This document shows, one piece after another, positions 35,401 to 47,922 of a stretch of DNA of 64,000 bases. Numbering within the stretch: position 1 is the stretch's first letter; every line of letters starts with the position of its first letter. This DNA comes from Garcia nutans (Eukaryota > Streptophyta > Magnoliopsida > Malpighiales > Euphorbiaceae): assembly GCA_947685225.1 (NCBI GenBank), contig CANTUV010000003.1, forward strand, positions 8,936,001-9,000,000, given 5' to 3'. A program made the position numbers and the translations under genes. The notes beneath the pieces were generated by a model. It was not told where the DNA came from. It saw nothing but the letters and a program-made list of their open reading frames with translations, and searched no databases.

Positions 35401-37431
35401 TATCTCTCTTTTATTTGCAAACTCATGAATATACATACTTTAACAATACAGATTAACAATCAGTACCATATTTTAGTCCACTATAATTAAACACAAATCT
35501 TTATTTTCTGCATAATTAACTACAAAATTATTGTTACCATTTATCATCATTACTAATCATATAATTTTTTACTCTCCTCCATTACAAATACTCTTAATCA
35601 CTTTTATTTATCATTAAGATCACTATAAATATAAACTCTCCACTTATTTATATCCAATGTACATTTTAACTCAAAATTCTAACCACAAACTCAGCTGTTC
35701 AATATAACAGTACATCCATACATTTTATATCATTTCTATCATTAACTTCTAAATTCTTTAATTTTTGGTTATGCATTTTTTAAAATATCAAATTCTCTTT
35801 ATATAAATCACACTTTCAAACTCCTCCAATAAATTAATCTCATTGCTATCTTTAATAATCATTTAATATCAATTACAACTACTCCCACAATCTACGCCTT
35901 ATGTTTTAATTTACTCCATCCACTTAAATCAATTAGATCATGTCTTGATTAGTCAGTCAACTACCATTCAAGAAATAAATTTTTAAAAAAATCATTTATT
36001 ATACAATCATCTTATATCCATTATTAAATCTTTACATCCACCTTAAATATTCCAAAAACACATTTATTACCTTTTCTCATAATATTCATCTCTACATAGT
36101 GCATCAATGAACACATCTCAATCAAACAACCGAATATGGATTGTATACATAATCTCAACTCGCTTTAACTTAGTAATTCGCTTATATAGATTCATATCTT
36201 AATTGCTCAATATAAGGAACAATATTTAAATTCTCACTTAGTCATAGTCAATCTTAACTTAATAAATACTATGCATCATATTAATAAATCCTCAATATAC
36301 TTCCATGATAAACAATTCGCTATCATATACCATTTCTCTCTTCAATTTAGTTATGAAATCTTTGTTCTAAATTATTAAAAACTCCATATTCCTTATTCAT
36401 ACCTCTACCTATCCAAATATAAATTTTCATAATTTTCTTCATTCATTTGTCATATGAAATTAATTTATTACTCACTTATATAAATCTACGTGACTTCCTT
36501 AATTTAATATCAATCTCACTTTTCAGTTTTTCATTCCTCACCAATTCTTTATAAAATATTGTAAACTTTTAATCATATGCACTCGACACATATATGGACT
36601 TATATTTAAAATTTTAGATTTTTCCAAGCTGATTTACTATATTTAATAAGTCTTCCAATCCTACAGAATCTGTCTCTTTAATAATTCCTCTAGCAGTACC
36701 TAGTTATCCATTTTTTTCAAGTATCAAACCTTAATAAAAATTTATAAAATTTTAACCACATATTCTAGAAATACGTATGATATTATGTGTAAATTTTCAG
36801 ATTTTTTCTAGGTTCGTTTTCCATAATTTTTAAATATGTTTCTCAACTTCTATAGATTATGAGTTGCTGGAACTGCTCCAACAATTTGTGTTCTTCTATT
36901 TTTCTTAATTAGTGATTCATCTTTAAAAATTATGAACTTTTATACATTAGATTCTAACATATAGAAAAACCTCCCATTAAATTTTTAAGCTTATCCAACA
37001 TTTCTAGATTTGTCCAAAAATTCAAACAATATTACTTTAAAGCACACATATAAAATTTTTTGTAACTATCATACTCATCTCTCAAACTTTTTATTTCATA
37101 TCTTAAATCATCCTTGATTATTTTCCTTAATTTCATTTATTCATCAATTGAATCAATCATAAATCTTAATTTAATTTTTAATAAATTTTTTTAAGTGAAA
37201 GCTCCAAAGGTCCTTAATTTAAAATCTCTAAAATAACGCTTCCATTACGCTACTCTGATCTACGCATCCCAGACGCTACCTCAACTTATATTTGTTACAT
37301 TAAACAAACTTTGCAACGTCAAAGATCAGATAAAATGATAATGTCAATGCATGTATCATGATTTAAAATCATATTTAAAATCTCCATTTTCTTCTCCTAA
37401 AAATCCACCTAGGTCTAGAACCTCAAACCTA
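35400..37431 (-). other. Internal region of B
   Basis: No ORF over 60 codons. Inverted match to 55250-57450 of A, ending near an AAAGAGAGATA purine run (minus strand, near 35410) that corresponds to the PPT of A. Confidence 0.65.
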
Positions 37432-37444
37432 GGCTTTGATACCA
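37432..37444 (-). other. Primer-binding site of B (initiator Met type, one change)
   Basis: Minus strand TGGTATCAAAGCC, seven bases from the LTR edge at 37452, the same spacing as in G1. Confidence 0.8.
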
Positions 37445-37451
37445 AAATAAA

Positions 37452-40217
37452 TGTAACATCCTTATATCCTATATACATATAATACATATACCTAGTATAT
37501 GTAAAATACGCATATATAGTATAGAAGTATCACAACCCAGTTTAATAAAATTTCAGATATTCCCAATTAAAAATCTGAAACACCTTAAAATGTATATTTA
37601 AATGCTAAATAAAATATTTTTTTTATTAATTATAGATTCTTAAAATAAGCATTTTACATAAAAAAAATCTCTGGAAAAAATTTGCCAGAGTTTTATCTGT
37701 AAATAGGACGTCCTAAAAATTCAATAATTACTCAACCTGCATAAAAACGCACTCCCAATAAATAATAAATCACACATTTCACCAATACTCCTCAATTTCT
37801 CCAAGTTTCGCAAAATATTTATACATATATATATATATATATCAAAGTACACATACACAACCCCACATGATCGAATTTATCCAAAATATCTTTATAATTT
37901 ACAATGTACTAAAAAACATAACCATAATATACATAATAACATAATGGACTATAACATAAAATATATACATGATGGCAACTGGTTTGATCTTGAAGTAGCA
38001 AAAACCCACTCAATCAACCTTAAGTCTAGACCTGACCTGGTCTAGAAGAACTCTCCGGATCTACCGGATCAACCCTGCTTCCTGCAGTACAAACTCTGAT
38101 AATAATAAAACTTTGATAATGATAAAACTTTAAAACAATAATAATGCATAATACTTTTGCATATTATTTCACAATGTGGCATACAATTCCACTTTTAAAA
38201 CATAATCTTTCATCTTTTTATAATTCACATAAACATATACACAAGCATAGGCCTAAACAAACTAATATATTATTCAAATCTCAGAGTTATTATTTTGGTC
38301 CATATTGACATCCAGTGCCTAGCCCCGAAGACAAATCATATATCAATGACACCTAGCGTCTAGCCCCGAAGGCAAATCATATATCAGTGACGCCTAGTGT
38401 CTAGCCTCGAAGGAAAATAATGAGAATAACCTCATAGGCATGCCGCCAAACACAAAACTCTGAAAATTGAATAATATACTAGGCATACAAATAATACATA
38501 TTTTCCATAATCAACTTTTCTTATCACATTGCCTCAATTTCTTATTTTTCTCATCACATTGTCTAATTTTCTCATTTTTCTCATTCATATCAATGTCAAC
38601 TTATTTTAATTTATCATATCTTATCATTTCGTCACAATGTATGTCATTTCATATTAAAGTCATATTACCCAAATATTTTTGGGTCATTCTCACATAATAC
38701 ACATAAATCACATTTTAATCATTTTAGTCATTAATAATGGCTTTTCATAATGCACATAATGCGTATATCACAATTCACATGTTATAACACAATGTTCATA
38801 AATGTTCATTTTGCCAAGTAGCTTAACACATTTTCTACCCAAAATGTGTTAGGCCAAATTTAATACCAATACGCCTAAATTATCAAGAGTTTGTACTTAT
38901 CTCAATTAGCACTCAAATACAAGCTCAAAATCATTCCCCAACTTTTACTTTTAAATTGATCTTCAACACTAAGGTTGGGCAATTCACTTTCTCTTAATAC
39001 ATATTCAAAATGTAAATAAATACTATCATTTAGAATCACATTTCAAGACATTTAAAACATTAAACCTTAAACATCACTCCTACAAAATCCCAAAATTTTG
39101 CCTAACCTTACTTAAATATTGAAAATCCATGTTAATCCATTTAAATTGGTGTTTTAAGTTTATTTACATCATTAAAAATATATTATAACATGTTTTAACC
39201 AATCACATTAAATAAACACATGCTCTTTATACAACACCCTAAAATGCCATAACCATCATCAATTAAGGTTCTTCATTCCAACTCATTCCAATTGTTAATC
39301 CAAGCTTATTTTCATCACTTACATAATTACACAACATGATTTAAATATTAAAATCAAACAAATACCAATATTTTGAAAATTTCCTTCTAAAACCCTAAAT
39401 TCAATACTACCTTATCCAATCTCTAACCAAACTTGGTTAAATTCATCATTGACATTAAAATCCTTGTGTATGCATCAAAATAGCACATTTAGAATCCATT
39501 TTCACAATTAAAATGCATGATTTCAAAAGTTCAAATTTTCCATAACCCTAAATCAACTCTTACAACCAAACTCAAGTCAAACTTCATCTTTCCTCTAATC
39601 CAACTTAAGAACCATTAATAACTATAGCTTCATACAAATTTATTCAAGTAATTAAATCATGCTAAGACAAAATCCCAAAATCCACATATTCACAATTTCA
39701 TGGAATTCCAAAGAATAAGATGAAAAACTTACAATTTATGGAGAAAATACCAAAATCCCACTTAAATTCTTAAAATCTCTTCAATTATAGAAGCTTGGAA
39801 GAAGAAAAAAGCTTGGTTCTTTAGGCTATGGTGGTTCGACCTTCACTTGAAGAAGAAGAAGATGAAGATCAACTTTTTAATTTCTCTTTCCTTCCACTAA
39901 AAATATGGCCATATATATTATTTTATTATATTTTTAATTATTTATTTATTTATTTATTTAAAAAATCACAAATTACCACTTCCATCCATAATTAATTTAT
40001 TTTTAAATTATTTAATTAATTTTAATTTTACAAAATATAATTACCATTTTATCACTTGACTTTTGACTTTTCTATTCAAGAGTTGACTTTTGTATATGTT
40101 ATGTATATTTAATATATATTTCATATATACTCTTTACTTTTTTACTTCTAATCTTTTAATTTTCTATTTAAATTATTTACTTAATTTATTTAATTTTTAT
40201 AAAATATGAATGTTACA
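37452..40217 (-). repeat. 5' LTR of B (2766 bp)
   Basis: Plus strand TGTAACATCC...ATGTTACA with TGTAACAT/ATGTTACA inverted ends. Its first 150 bp match the inverted 3' end of the A LTRs; the 38430-38470 block matches the G1 LTR (2196-2235). Sense-strand features: a TATA-like AATATATATGG near 39920-39905, a CTT-rich leader (39872-39845) and a donor-like TTGTAAGTTT near 39736-39727. A 41-bp repeat lies at 38319-38413. Plus-strand ORF 38467-38697 is an AT-rich by-product. Confidence 0.83.
38319..38413. repeat. 41-bp tandem repeat in the B LTR
   Basis: CTAGCCCCGAAG...ACACCTAGCGT units begin at 38319, 38360 and 38401. The A LTRs hold a related array on the other strand (53870-53990 and 60090-60200) with a unit of about 45 bp. 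Confidence 0.8.
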
Positions 40218-41130
40218 TTCATGGTGAATTGGAGAAGCAGATTTATATGAATCAACAATAAGGGTCTGAGGAGCAAAATAATGAGCATCTAGTATGCAAG
40301 CTCAAGAAAAACATTTATGGATTAAAGAAGTCTTCGGCAATGGTACAAGCGATTTGATGCTTACATGATATGTAATGGCTTTACCCATTGTGAGTATAAT
40401 TGTTGTCTATATCTTAAGTATTTGAAGAATGGATCCTTCATCTACTTGTTGATTTATGTTGATGATATGTTAATTGTTGAAAGAAACATTAAAAATGTGT
40501 ATGATTTTAAATTCTTGTTAAGTCTATAGTTTGACATGAAAAACTTAGATACTGCAAAGAAAATTCTTAGCATGGAGATTAATAGGGATAGGAAAAACAT
40601 GAAGCTACAACTTTTAGAGAAGAATTACATTGATAAATTATTGAAGAGATTCAGTATGGACAAGGCAAAATTAGTTACTACTCCTGAGACTAACCATTTC
40701 AAATTGTCTAGCTATCAATGCCCTAGAACATAGGGATACCAGTATATGGCAAAGGTTTTGTATGCTAGTGCAATAGGGTTTTTGATGCATGCAATGATGT
40801 GTACAAGACCAAACTTAGCACAAGTAGTTAGTATGGTTAGCAGGTTTGTGGCTAACCTAGGCAAGGAACACTAGAAGGCTATAAAGTGGATTCACTAATA
40901 CTTATGGAATTTCCTATGATGCAGTAAATAATTTGGTCCCCGTTTTGGATATATTGAATCAGACTACACTAGAGATGTAAATGATAGGAAGTCTACTATA
41001 GGATACATTTTCATACTTGCAAATGGTCTAATTAGTTGGAGGTCAACCTTGTAGAGTGTGATTGTTTTATCTACCACAGAGCTAAAATACATGGCAATAA
41101 CAAAAGCAGATAAAGTAGCATTATGAGAAA
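40218..41130 (+). pseudogene. Ty1/copia reverse transcriptase-RNase H fragment
   Basis: C-terminal part of a copia polyprotein. Visible pieces are HGELEKQIYMNQQ, VCKLKKNIYGLK, the RT active-site motif YVDDM at 40455-40469, MEINRDRKNMKLQLLEKNYI, MMCTRPNLAQVVSMVSRF and the RNase H-like part DRKSTIGYIF...ISWRSTL...STTELKYMA. It is broken by an in-frame TAA near 40260, a frameshift near 40335, stops near 40530 and 40730, and further lesions after 40870. The N-terminal gag, protease and integrase are absent; the left side is cut at the B LTR edge. Confidence 0.88.
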
Positions 41131-41139
41131 AAAAAAACT

Positions 41140-41313
41140 ACAGTTGTATTCTCTCTCTAAGAAATAAAATGAGAAGCCTCCCATGCTGAACCATATAAAT
41201 TTGTGTCTTTTGTAATTATTTCTCTTATTCTTCTCCTTAATCTTTTTTTTTTCTATTCATAGATTGATCCTTTATTTTACTTACAAGTTCTAAAGTATAA
41301 GAATTTTCTAACA
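41140..41313 (+). repeat. Copia LTR end
   Basis: A T-rich segment ending TTTTCTAACA directly before a PBS, the usual end of a copia LTR. Its start is not defined, and whether it belongs with the RT fragment is uncertain, because an LTR followed by a PBS should lie 5' of the coding region. Confidence 0.55.
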
Positions 41314-41314
41314 A

Positions 41315-41328
41315 TGGGTATCAGAGCC
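41315..41328 (+). other. Copia primer-binding site
   Basis: TGGGTATCAGAGCC, an initiator-Met-tRNA PBS with one extra G. Confidence 0.7.
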
Positions 41329-42200
41329 AGTGGTTCGACGGGATAAGTATGGAGACAGTGATCATATCCCATGTTTGTCCATATCCATCAACGTAGAAGA
41401 GAAAAGATTACTCTCATTGGGTGAGCAGGCTAATAAAAATATAAAAGGCTCAAAGTGATGCCATATACTCAAGTCCGAGTCTAGAAAGTATTCTGCTTGA
41501 GGGTGAGCCCAAGCCCGATGTAGGAACTCACACTTAAGGTAGAGATTATTAAAATTTATCAAGTGTGAGAGAAATCTTACATTGGAAAGAGACGGGATTT
41601 ATGAGGGGTATATAAGTGAAAAAGACCATAAACTCAATGCCTTAAGATTTTGAATTGAGATGTGTTGTCAAGTTCACGAATATATTTTCTCACTAAGACC
41701 TATCAAGCATATCTTTCAGGTGAGTGAGCTTTCCGATACCAACAATATCTGCACTCCTCGGTGACAATAATATTTGCACTTTCTCTCGCTAACTAACCAA
41801 ACAATAATAGACAATTTGCTTTTCATTAAAAAAAAACTACTTTGCAGCTTTTTAATATTTTAAGTACATAAATGGCAAAAAAATAAAATTAAGAGTCAAT
41901 CCGCACCTACGAAAAAATTTTAGGGGTATTTTTGCACCTTCTTCCTTGATGAAATTACACCATTAAAGTCCTTTTTTATTTTCATTTTTATTGTTGTTAA
42001 TTTTTTTTATAATTTTTTTTATTTTTTATTTTTTAATTTCTTTTAAGTTTTTATTTTAAAAAAATGCTATACTTTTTAAAGTAATATTTTTATTTATATT
42101 TTTATTGTTTTCCACATGTTTTCTCCCGATTCAATAGAAAACATCACTTTGTAGCCCCCATTTTTTCAAGCTTTATTTGATTTATACGTATGTATGTATG
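41329..42200. other. Unassigned intergenic or repeat-derived DNA
   Basis: 41560-41710 (TTACATTGGAAAGAG...GGGTATATAAGTG...ACTCAATGCC) looks like repeat or LTR DNA widely seen in plants, but I cannot place its ends. The remainder is T-rich. No gene is supported. Confidence 0.4.
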
Positions 42201-42965
42201 CTGGATATAAATAACATATAACTAACATATACAATATATAAATATGCAGTCTTAAGATGCATTTGCATTAATAATTTCACATAAAATTTTTACAATGGCA
42301 GTATATTAAATATTATTTTAAATTATATCTGCATGTGCATAACATATAATAAATTATATCCATAAAATTAGTTATCGCTACAATATCTTAGGATAGTTTA
42401 TATACATATACTCTGAATATAAACAACATATAACTAATATATACAATATATTAATGTACAGTTACAAGATGTACTTGTAGTCTTACATATACAATTTTTA
42501 CAGTAGCAGTATTTGTTATTAAATATTGTTTTAGATTTTATGGACATATACATAACATATAATAAATATATACAAAATTAGTTTATTGCTATACTATCTT
42601 AAGATAATTTATGTACATATACGCTGGATATAAATAACATATAACTAACATATATAAATATCAATATACATTTTTAAGAAGTACATTTACATAACATATA
42701 ATGAACAATATAAAATTAATTTTAATTAACATATGAAAAATATAAATATAATGAGCATATATTGATATAATATATATAAAAGTGCATATGGTGAACATAT
42801 GAAAAATCAGTTTTATCACTACACTGTCTTAGAATAGTTTATATACATATACGCTGGATATGAATAAATATGTTACTAACATATATAATATACCAGTATA
42901 TTAATATTTTTTTTAAAGATTTTATATACATATAAAAAAACATCCATAACATATAATGAACTGTG
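42201..42965. repeat. Tandem array, about 212-bp unit, four diverged copies
   Basis: The landmark CTGGATATAAATAACATATAAC (with variants) recurs at 42201, 42413, 42624 and 42854, each preceded by ATACATATAC and followed by a TAAGATGTA-type segment. Spacing is 212, 211 and 230 bp. Very AT-rich; no ORF. Confidence 0.75.
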
Positions 42966-43491
42966 GAATAGGAATTTTTGTTGCAGATAGGGTAAGGAAG
43001 GAAGAAGGAAATAGTTTTTGCCTTTCATTGAAATTTATTAAGATTCTGTAGTTTTGTAATAATTTTTTTTATTTCCGCATTAATTTGTGAAAGTTTTTTC
43101 AAGTTGGCGTATTTGTATAAAAAGTTTTCCTTTTTATGTTAGATCAATAAATTTCCGTTCATAATTTTCTCAATGTAACCATATTCATAACCATGCACAT
43201 TTTCATATCGTTATAAAGTTCTCAAAAAAATATTATTGTAGTATGTATGTGGCATATGCAATAGCTAAGCATAAAACTGAAATTTTAAGTCAAAATTTCT
43301 CATAATCAAATAACTATGCATGTTAGATTGTTGATTTTACTTCAAATCAAATCCAAAAGATTTCGAACTTGTATGCGAAATAACAAACTCACGTAGAAAA
43401 ACCCTTAAAAGTTTACCAAAAATTCATGTTGATACGTTGAAAAATTAACCGTGGGCCACTGCATGCTATTAATTTATTCACCTACTTTAAC
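42966..43491. other. Unassigned AT-rich spacer
   Basis: No ORF, repeat structure or RNA gene that I can support. Confidence 0.4.
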
Positions 43492-43990
43492 TAGGAATGA
43501 CAATAGACGGGATACCCACAAAAATTATCCTACTCGAATCTAAATTCATTTAAATTTAAATTATTTGTATCTGATTCAATTATAATTATCATTTTATTCT
43601 TCTTCTCTATCTCAAACCTGTTTAGCACTATCCATATCTTTTTAATTGACTGTTTAAATATAAATTTTAAAAATATTATAAAATTTAAAATATAAATTAT
43701 ATTTTTTTTCAATTAAATGATTGTAAATAAAAATATATATATACTAATATAATTTTATTAAAATAATTTTACTCCAAATAATTCTAAATTAATATATAAT
43801 TAAAATTTAATAAAATATAATTAATATATAAGCAGGTTTGAATAATAGATACCTAAAAGTATATATCGAAATAGATCCAAACCCATAAAAAATAGTAAAA
43901 AATATATTATTGGTATCTTTCCAAACTAGTTTATAGAATACATTAGAATGAGTTGGGTTCACGAAAATAATCTACGCCTTGTCATCCCTA
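43492..43990. mobile_element. hAT-type MITE (499 bp)
   Basis: Begins TAGGAATGACAATAGACGGG and ends (reverse complement) TAGGGATGACAAGGCGTAGA, giving terminal inverted repeats of the TAGGGATGRCAA class common in plant hAT MITEs. Flanks ACTTTAAC (43484-43491) and ACTTTGAC (43991-43998) match at 7 of 8 bases, the expected 8-bp hAT target duplication. The interior is AT-rich and non-coding. Confidence 0.85.
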
Positions 43991-43998
43991 ACTTTGAC

Positions 43999-46694
43999 TG
44001 TAGGATGGGGGATTCAATACCGGAGTTTGTGAAATAGCATCGGAATAGCAAAAAATGGACAAGATGAGCTTGGCACGCGCTTGGCAGCAAACTAGGTGCA
44101 AATTGGCTGCCCGCCAATATTGCTGTGCCTCCTCTGTTTCTCTATTTAGAGCCTAAATCAACCATTTTCAGAACTTCTGGCACGATTTCGAGGAAAAACC
44201 TGGGAATTGAGATGCAAAGAAAATTCCTAAAAAAACACAGAAACTCAAACAATCCAAACACGACACACCAACCTAGAAAAATCAAGAATCACCAGCAAAT
44301 AACCAAATTTAGGATATAAGACTTTTATATTGACATTTCTAATATGTTTGCACATGAATTTTAGTAATGCTAAAGAGTTATTTGCGATTCAGAGACATTT
44401 CTGGGTTGATTCACGTGAATTTATAAATATTGAAGGAGTTAACATATTGATATTTGTCCTAAAACTCAATTTTTCATGCAGCAGACTTATTGGATTAATT
44501 AAAAGCTTGGTAATTTTTTATATTATTACGTGACTTGAAGCTATTTGTGTTAATTTGCGATTAGATTGTTTTTTTTTTTTGTTAAAATTGATTATTTGAT
44601 ATTTTTTATATTTTGGCATTAATTATTATGATTTTAAATCTGACATATTAATTTCGAATTTGTATAGAGTAAATTATTCTATTAATTTTTATTTTTGCAT
44701 CTATAAACCTTGAAATTTGAATTATTTTTTAACCAGTGCCTGAGTTTTCTCATGTTTTGTCGAACCTCCATAACTGGCGAACCTTTTTGTTCCTGACCTC
44801 CATATTCACTTCATTTTAATTATTTTCTACATACATTTTTGATAGTTTATGATTATACATAATCTATATGGACATGGATGATTATTTTATTATTTTAACG
44901 AACATTCGTGCTATGGATTTGAATTTTGGATAGATGTTTATGAATGTTTTATGAATGTTAGGATTGAATGGATATTTAGCGGCATGTGCAGTTATTTTAT
45001 TTGATTAGGGCTTTATTTTGTTTCATTTTCTAACTATTCAGTAGATTTGATTACTGACAAATTTGATTGAACATTTATTCATAGGCAGTAATATTATCAT
45101 ATTTATTTGATTGAATGAATACTCTTTATTTGCCTTATGTATATTCTAATTGAATGTCTACATGGATAAAACATTAATAATCTAAAATAAAATAATATTA
45201 TAATCTAAAATGAGATGGAACTAAAATATTTTGCATATTCTACAAACGTTTCTAACTTTTTTTTCGAACTCAGTAGAAAGTTTGAGATTCATAAAAATTG
45301 AAACCATCACTTTCTATTTTGCCAATCTAATAGAGTGGTGCCTCCAGTCTTTAGGCTTGAGCCAATATATATTTTCTAATATTCCATCATAACAGTGTCA
45401 TTAATTTAGTTCAAATATGTCTAGCTTTGATTTTAATTTCACTAAAATCCAAATTAGATTTGATGATTCTGAGTTTTTGAAAATAAGTTTAAAAAATCCA
45501 ATTTATTTTGTTATAAAATTTTATTAATTGAAGTTTCTAAAATTTCCATATTCAAAATATCAATTTTAGTTACTCAGAATCATTAAACAAATTTCATATT
45601 TATAACACAAATAAAAATAAATTTACTGGACTATACAAAATATAACAAAAAAAAAATTATCAACACATATTAACTATATGAATCGTTGCATAAAACACTT
45701 CTGAACAATTGTTTCTTGTTATTTAATTTAATAAAGAAACCCTTAAGTTGTTTCACTAAACAAAAGAAACACGTATTACTAACGGAAGTTTTTGTTGATA
45801 ACTATAAAATATTTGTTGGCAAAAACCGTCACTAAAATATTTTGATATTTTCTTTAAAATTTTTAAAACCATCGGTAAATTGATTAGTAAATCTTTAAGT
45901 ATTATTTATCTATCGCTAATTTGATCGGTAAATATTTAATATTTTGTATATATGTCAATATAATTCGCCGTTAAACAATAAATATTTTGCTGATCTCTCG
46001 GTAAAGCGGTCAATAAATTGTTAATATTTTACTATTTTATCGGTAATTCATCAATAATTTTTTTTACTTTTTTAAATAAAATTTTAAATTGATATATAAT
46101 TAATTTTATTATATTTTATAATAATTTAATTTTATTGTGTTATATTATTAATTTAGATATTTTAATAGTATTTAATTATTACATTTTGTAATTTTCATTT
46201 TATTATATTTTGTAACGAATAATATTTTATTATTTGTATTTTGCATTTTATTAAATTAAATATAAAAATAAATTAAAATTTCAAATAAAAAATAATATAT
46301 AAATTAAATTAAATTAATAAAAATATATAAATAAAATGTTAAAATAATAAATACAAATAAAAAAGTACAAATAGAGTAAAAAAGAAAAACAATTGGGAGG
46401 GGTGGGAAGGTGGAGGATAATATGAAGGTAGAGCAAAAGGCTTGAGCAGCTAAAAATTGCATGGTGGAAGCGCCAAGGAGATATTGTCGCATAAATTAAT
46501 TAAATTGTTCCTAAAACTCTTTCAACACATGAGTGCTTTCATTTTCCATTTTCTCTATTATGCTTGATGCCGCTCGTGAAAAGATGCCTTCAACTGATGA
46601 GGTAAATGAAGATGAGGGCCTTAGAGATGTATTGAGAGCTCAGCCCATACACCCTTCTCTTCCTAACCCCATCAACAGCCTCAATAAATAATTA
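43999..46694. other. Unassigned region left of element A
   Basis: 44040-44130 has GC-rich words (TTGGCACGCGCTTGGCAGC, GCAAATTGGC) in the style of the LTR modules, followed by a leader-like stretch, so a decayed LTR is possible. 45840-46060 repeats TCGGTAAAT-like words, reminiscent of DNA-transposon subterminal regions, but no matching ends were found. A 43-codon ORF at 46560-46691 (MLDAAREKMPSTDEV...) is too short to call. Confidence 0.35.
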
Positions 46695-47333
46695 TGTAAT
46701 ACCAGTGATCTTCGAGAAATTAGATAAGTATTTGGAGGTATAGGAGTTATATATACCTAATGTATATATAGTGTATACATAATATATACATATTATATAT
46801 AATGTATGTTGGTTATGTGTATAAATATATATTATACTTGATATATATATATATAATATGTATGTGGTATGCTTGTAGTGTACATAGGGTACACATGATA
46901 TATATATACATGTGGATAAATATATATTAAATAAACATTATATATACATAATATTCATACATTAGATAAACATGTACATAAAAATATATGTAACATATAT
47001 ATGACATATACATGTACATAGAACATATGCAACACATAAATTGTATATATATATATATATATACATATAATTTATGATGTAAGATGATAAATAAATAAAT
47101 AAATAAGAATGAAAAGAAAGTTAAAATAAAGAAGAAGTGCTTAGTGGAGATTAAAAGTAAATTAAATAAATAATTAAATGTATAATAGATGTAATATATA
47201 TATTTATTTACTTAAAATATATGTGAAATATAAATTGAATATATAAGACATATAAATATACAAAAGATATACAATACATATACATGAATTATAAATTGGT
47301 GTAGGAAAATTGATAATAATAATAGTAATAATA

Positions 47334-47374
<41 letters not shown>

Positions 47375-47409
47375 AATAATAATAATAATAATAATGATAA
47401 TAATAATAC

Positions 47410-47922
47410 CAAAGCAAGACTGCGCACGTTGAAGTGCCTATTGCCGTGCTGCAAAATAATGATGTTGACAAATCATTGCATGATCAAATAGCAACAAACA
47501 GTGTCCCAGATGAACATAATGATGAGACTGATTATTATCAAGCTAGTTCATCTGTGCATGCTACTGTCGCAGACACAGTGAACCAGCAAGATAATGTTCG
47601 GGAAAATAATTCAACACCAGGCAATCACATAATAACTGAATCTGATGATATTACTGTTCTATCTGGTCAGTTGGTAATAGTGCAGGACCCGATCACAGCA
47701 GAAAATAATGCTTGCATGGAGTTTGTATCCAGTGATGTTGGGGAAGATTATGACACCGATGCTGACTCTATGCACTCCGAGCCTGGGATGACAAATGATG
47801 ATGTTAAGCTTCGGGCAAAGCAAGGCAGAGGAAGGCCGAGGGGATCAAAAAATAAAGCAAAAGGTATTGTGTCAAAAGCAATTATCACTAGGTCTCTTAC
47901 TTCTCATAATAAACATCAATGA
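47410..47922 (+). CDS. LINE ORF1, C-terminal part only
   Basis: The frame is open from the insertion junction (QSKTAHVEV...) to TGA at 47920-47922, about 170 residues. The N-terminal RNA-binding part seen in plant LINE ORF1 proteins is missing by 5' truncation. The visible part is acidic and rich in D, N and T, then ends in a basic AT-hook-like stretch (GRGRPRGSKNKAKG), as in many plant L1 ORF1 tails. There is no start codon of its own that can be trusted: GTG and later ATGs are internal. Not expected to give a functional ORF1 protein. Confidence 0.75.
   Translation, partial: QSKTAHVEVPIAVLQNNDVDKSLHDQIATNSVPDEHNDETDYYQASSSVHATVADTVNQQDNVRENNSTPGNHIITESDDITVLSGQLVIVQDPITAENNACMEFVSSDVGEDYDTDADSMHSEPGMTNDDVKLRAKQGRGRPRGSKNKAKGIVSKAIITRSLTSHNKHQ

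Larger units (their letters stand above)
33810..40217 (-). mobile_element. Coding-deficient LTR element B
   Basis: A minus-strand element related to A: its 5' LTR is 37452-40217, the PBS is at 37432-37444, and its internal DNA matches the internal region of A in inverted order (for example 35890-36200 against 56465-56700, and 37190-37260 against 55370-55440). It has no ORF with gag or pol features. The left part (33810-about 35400) has no match inside A and is tentatively its other, diverged LTR. The flanks do not agree: C3 LTR on the left, copia on the right. Confidence 0.6.

Noticed and set aside
45840..46060. CACTA transposon end, from TCGGTAAAT-like words
   Set aside because: No CACTA terminus or matching inverted repeat was found on either side.
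46560..46691. Short ORF MLDAAREKMPSTDEV... as a transposase exon
   Set aside because: Only 43 codons, no recognised motif, no neighbouring exon in frame.
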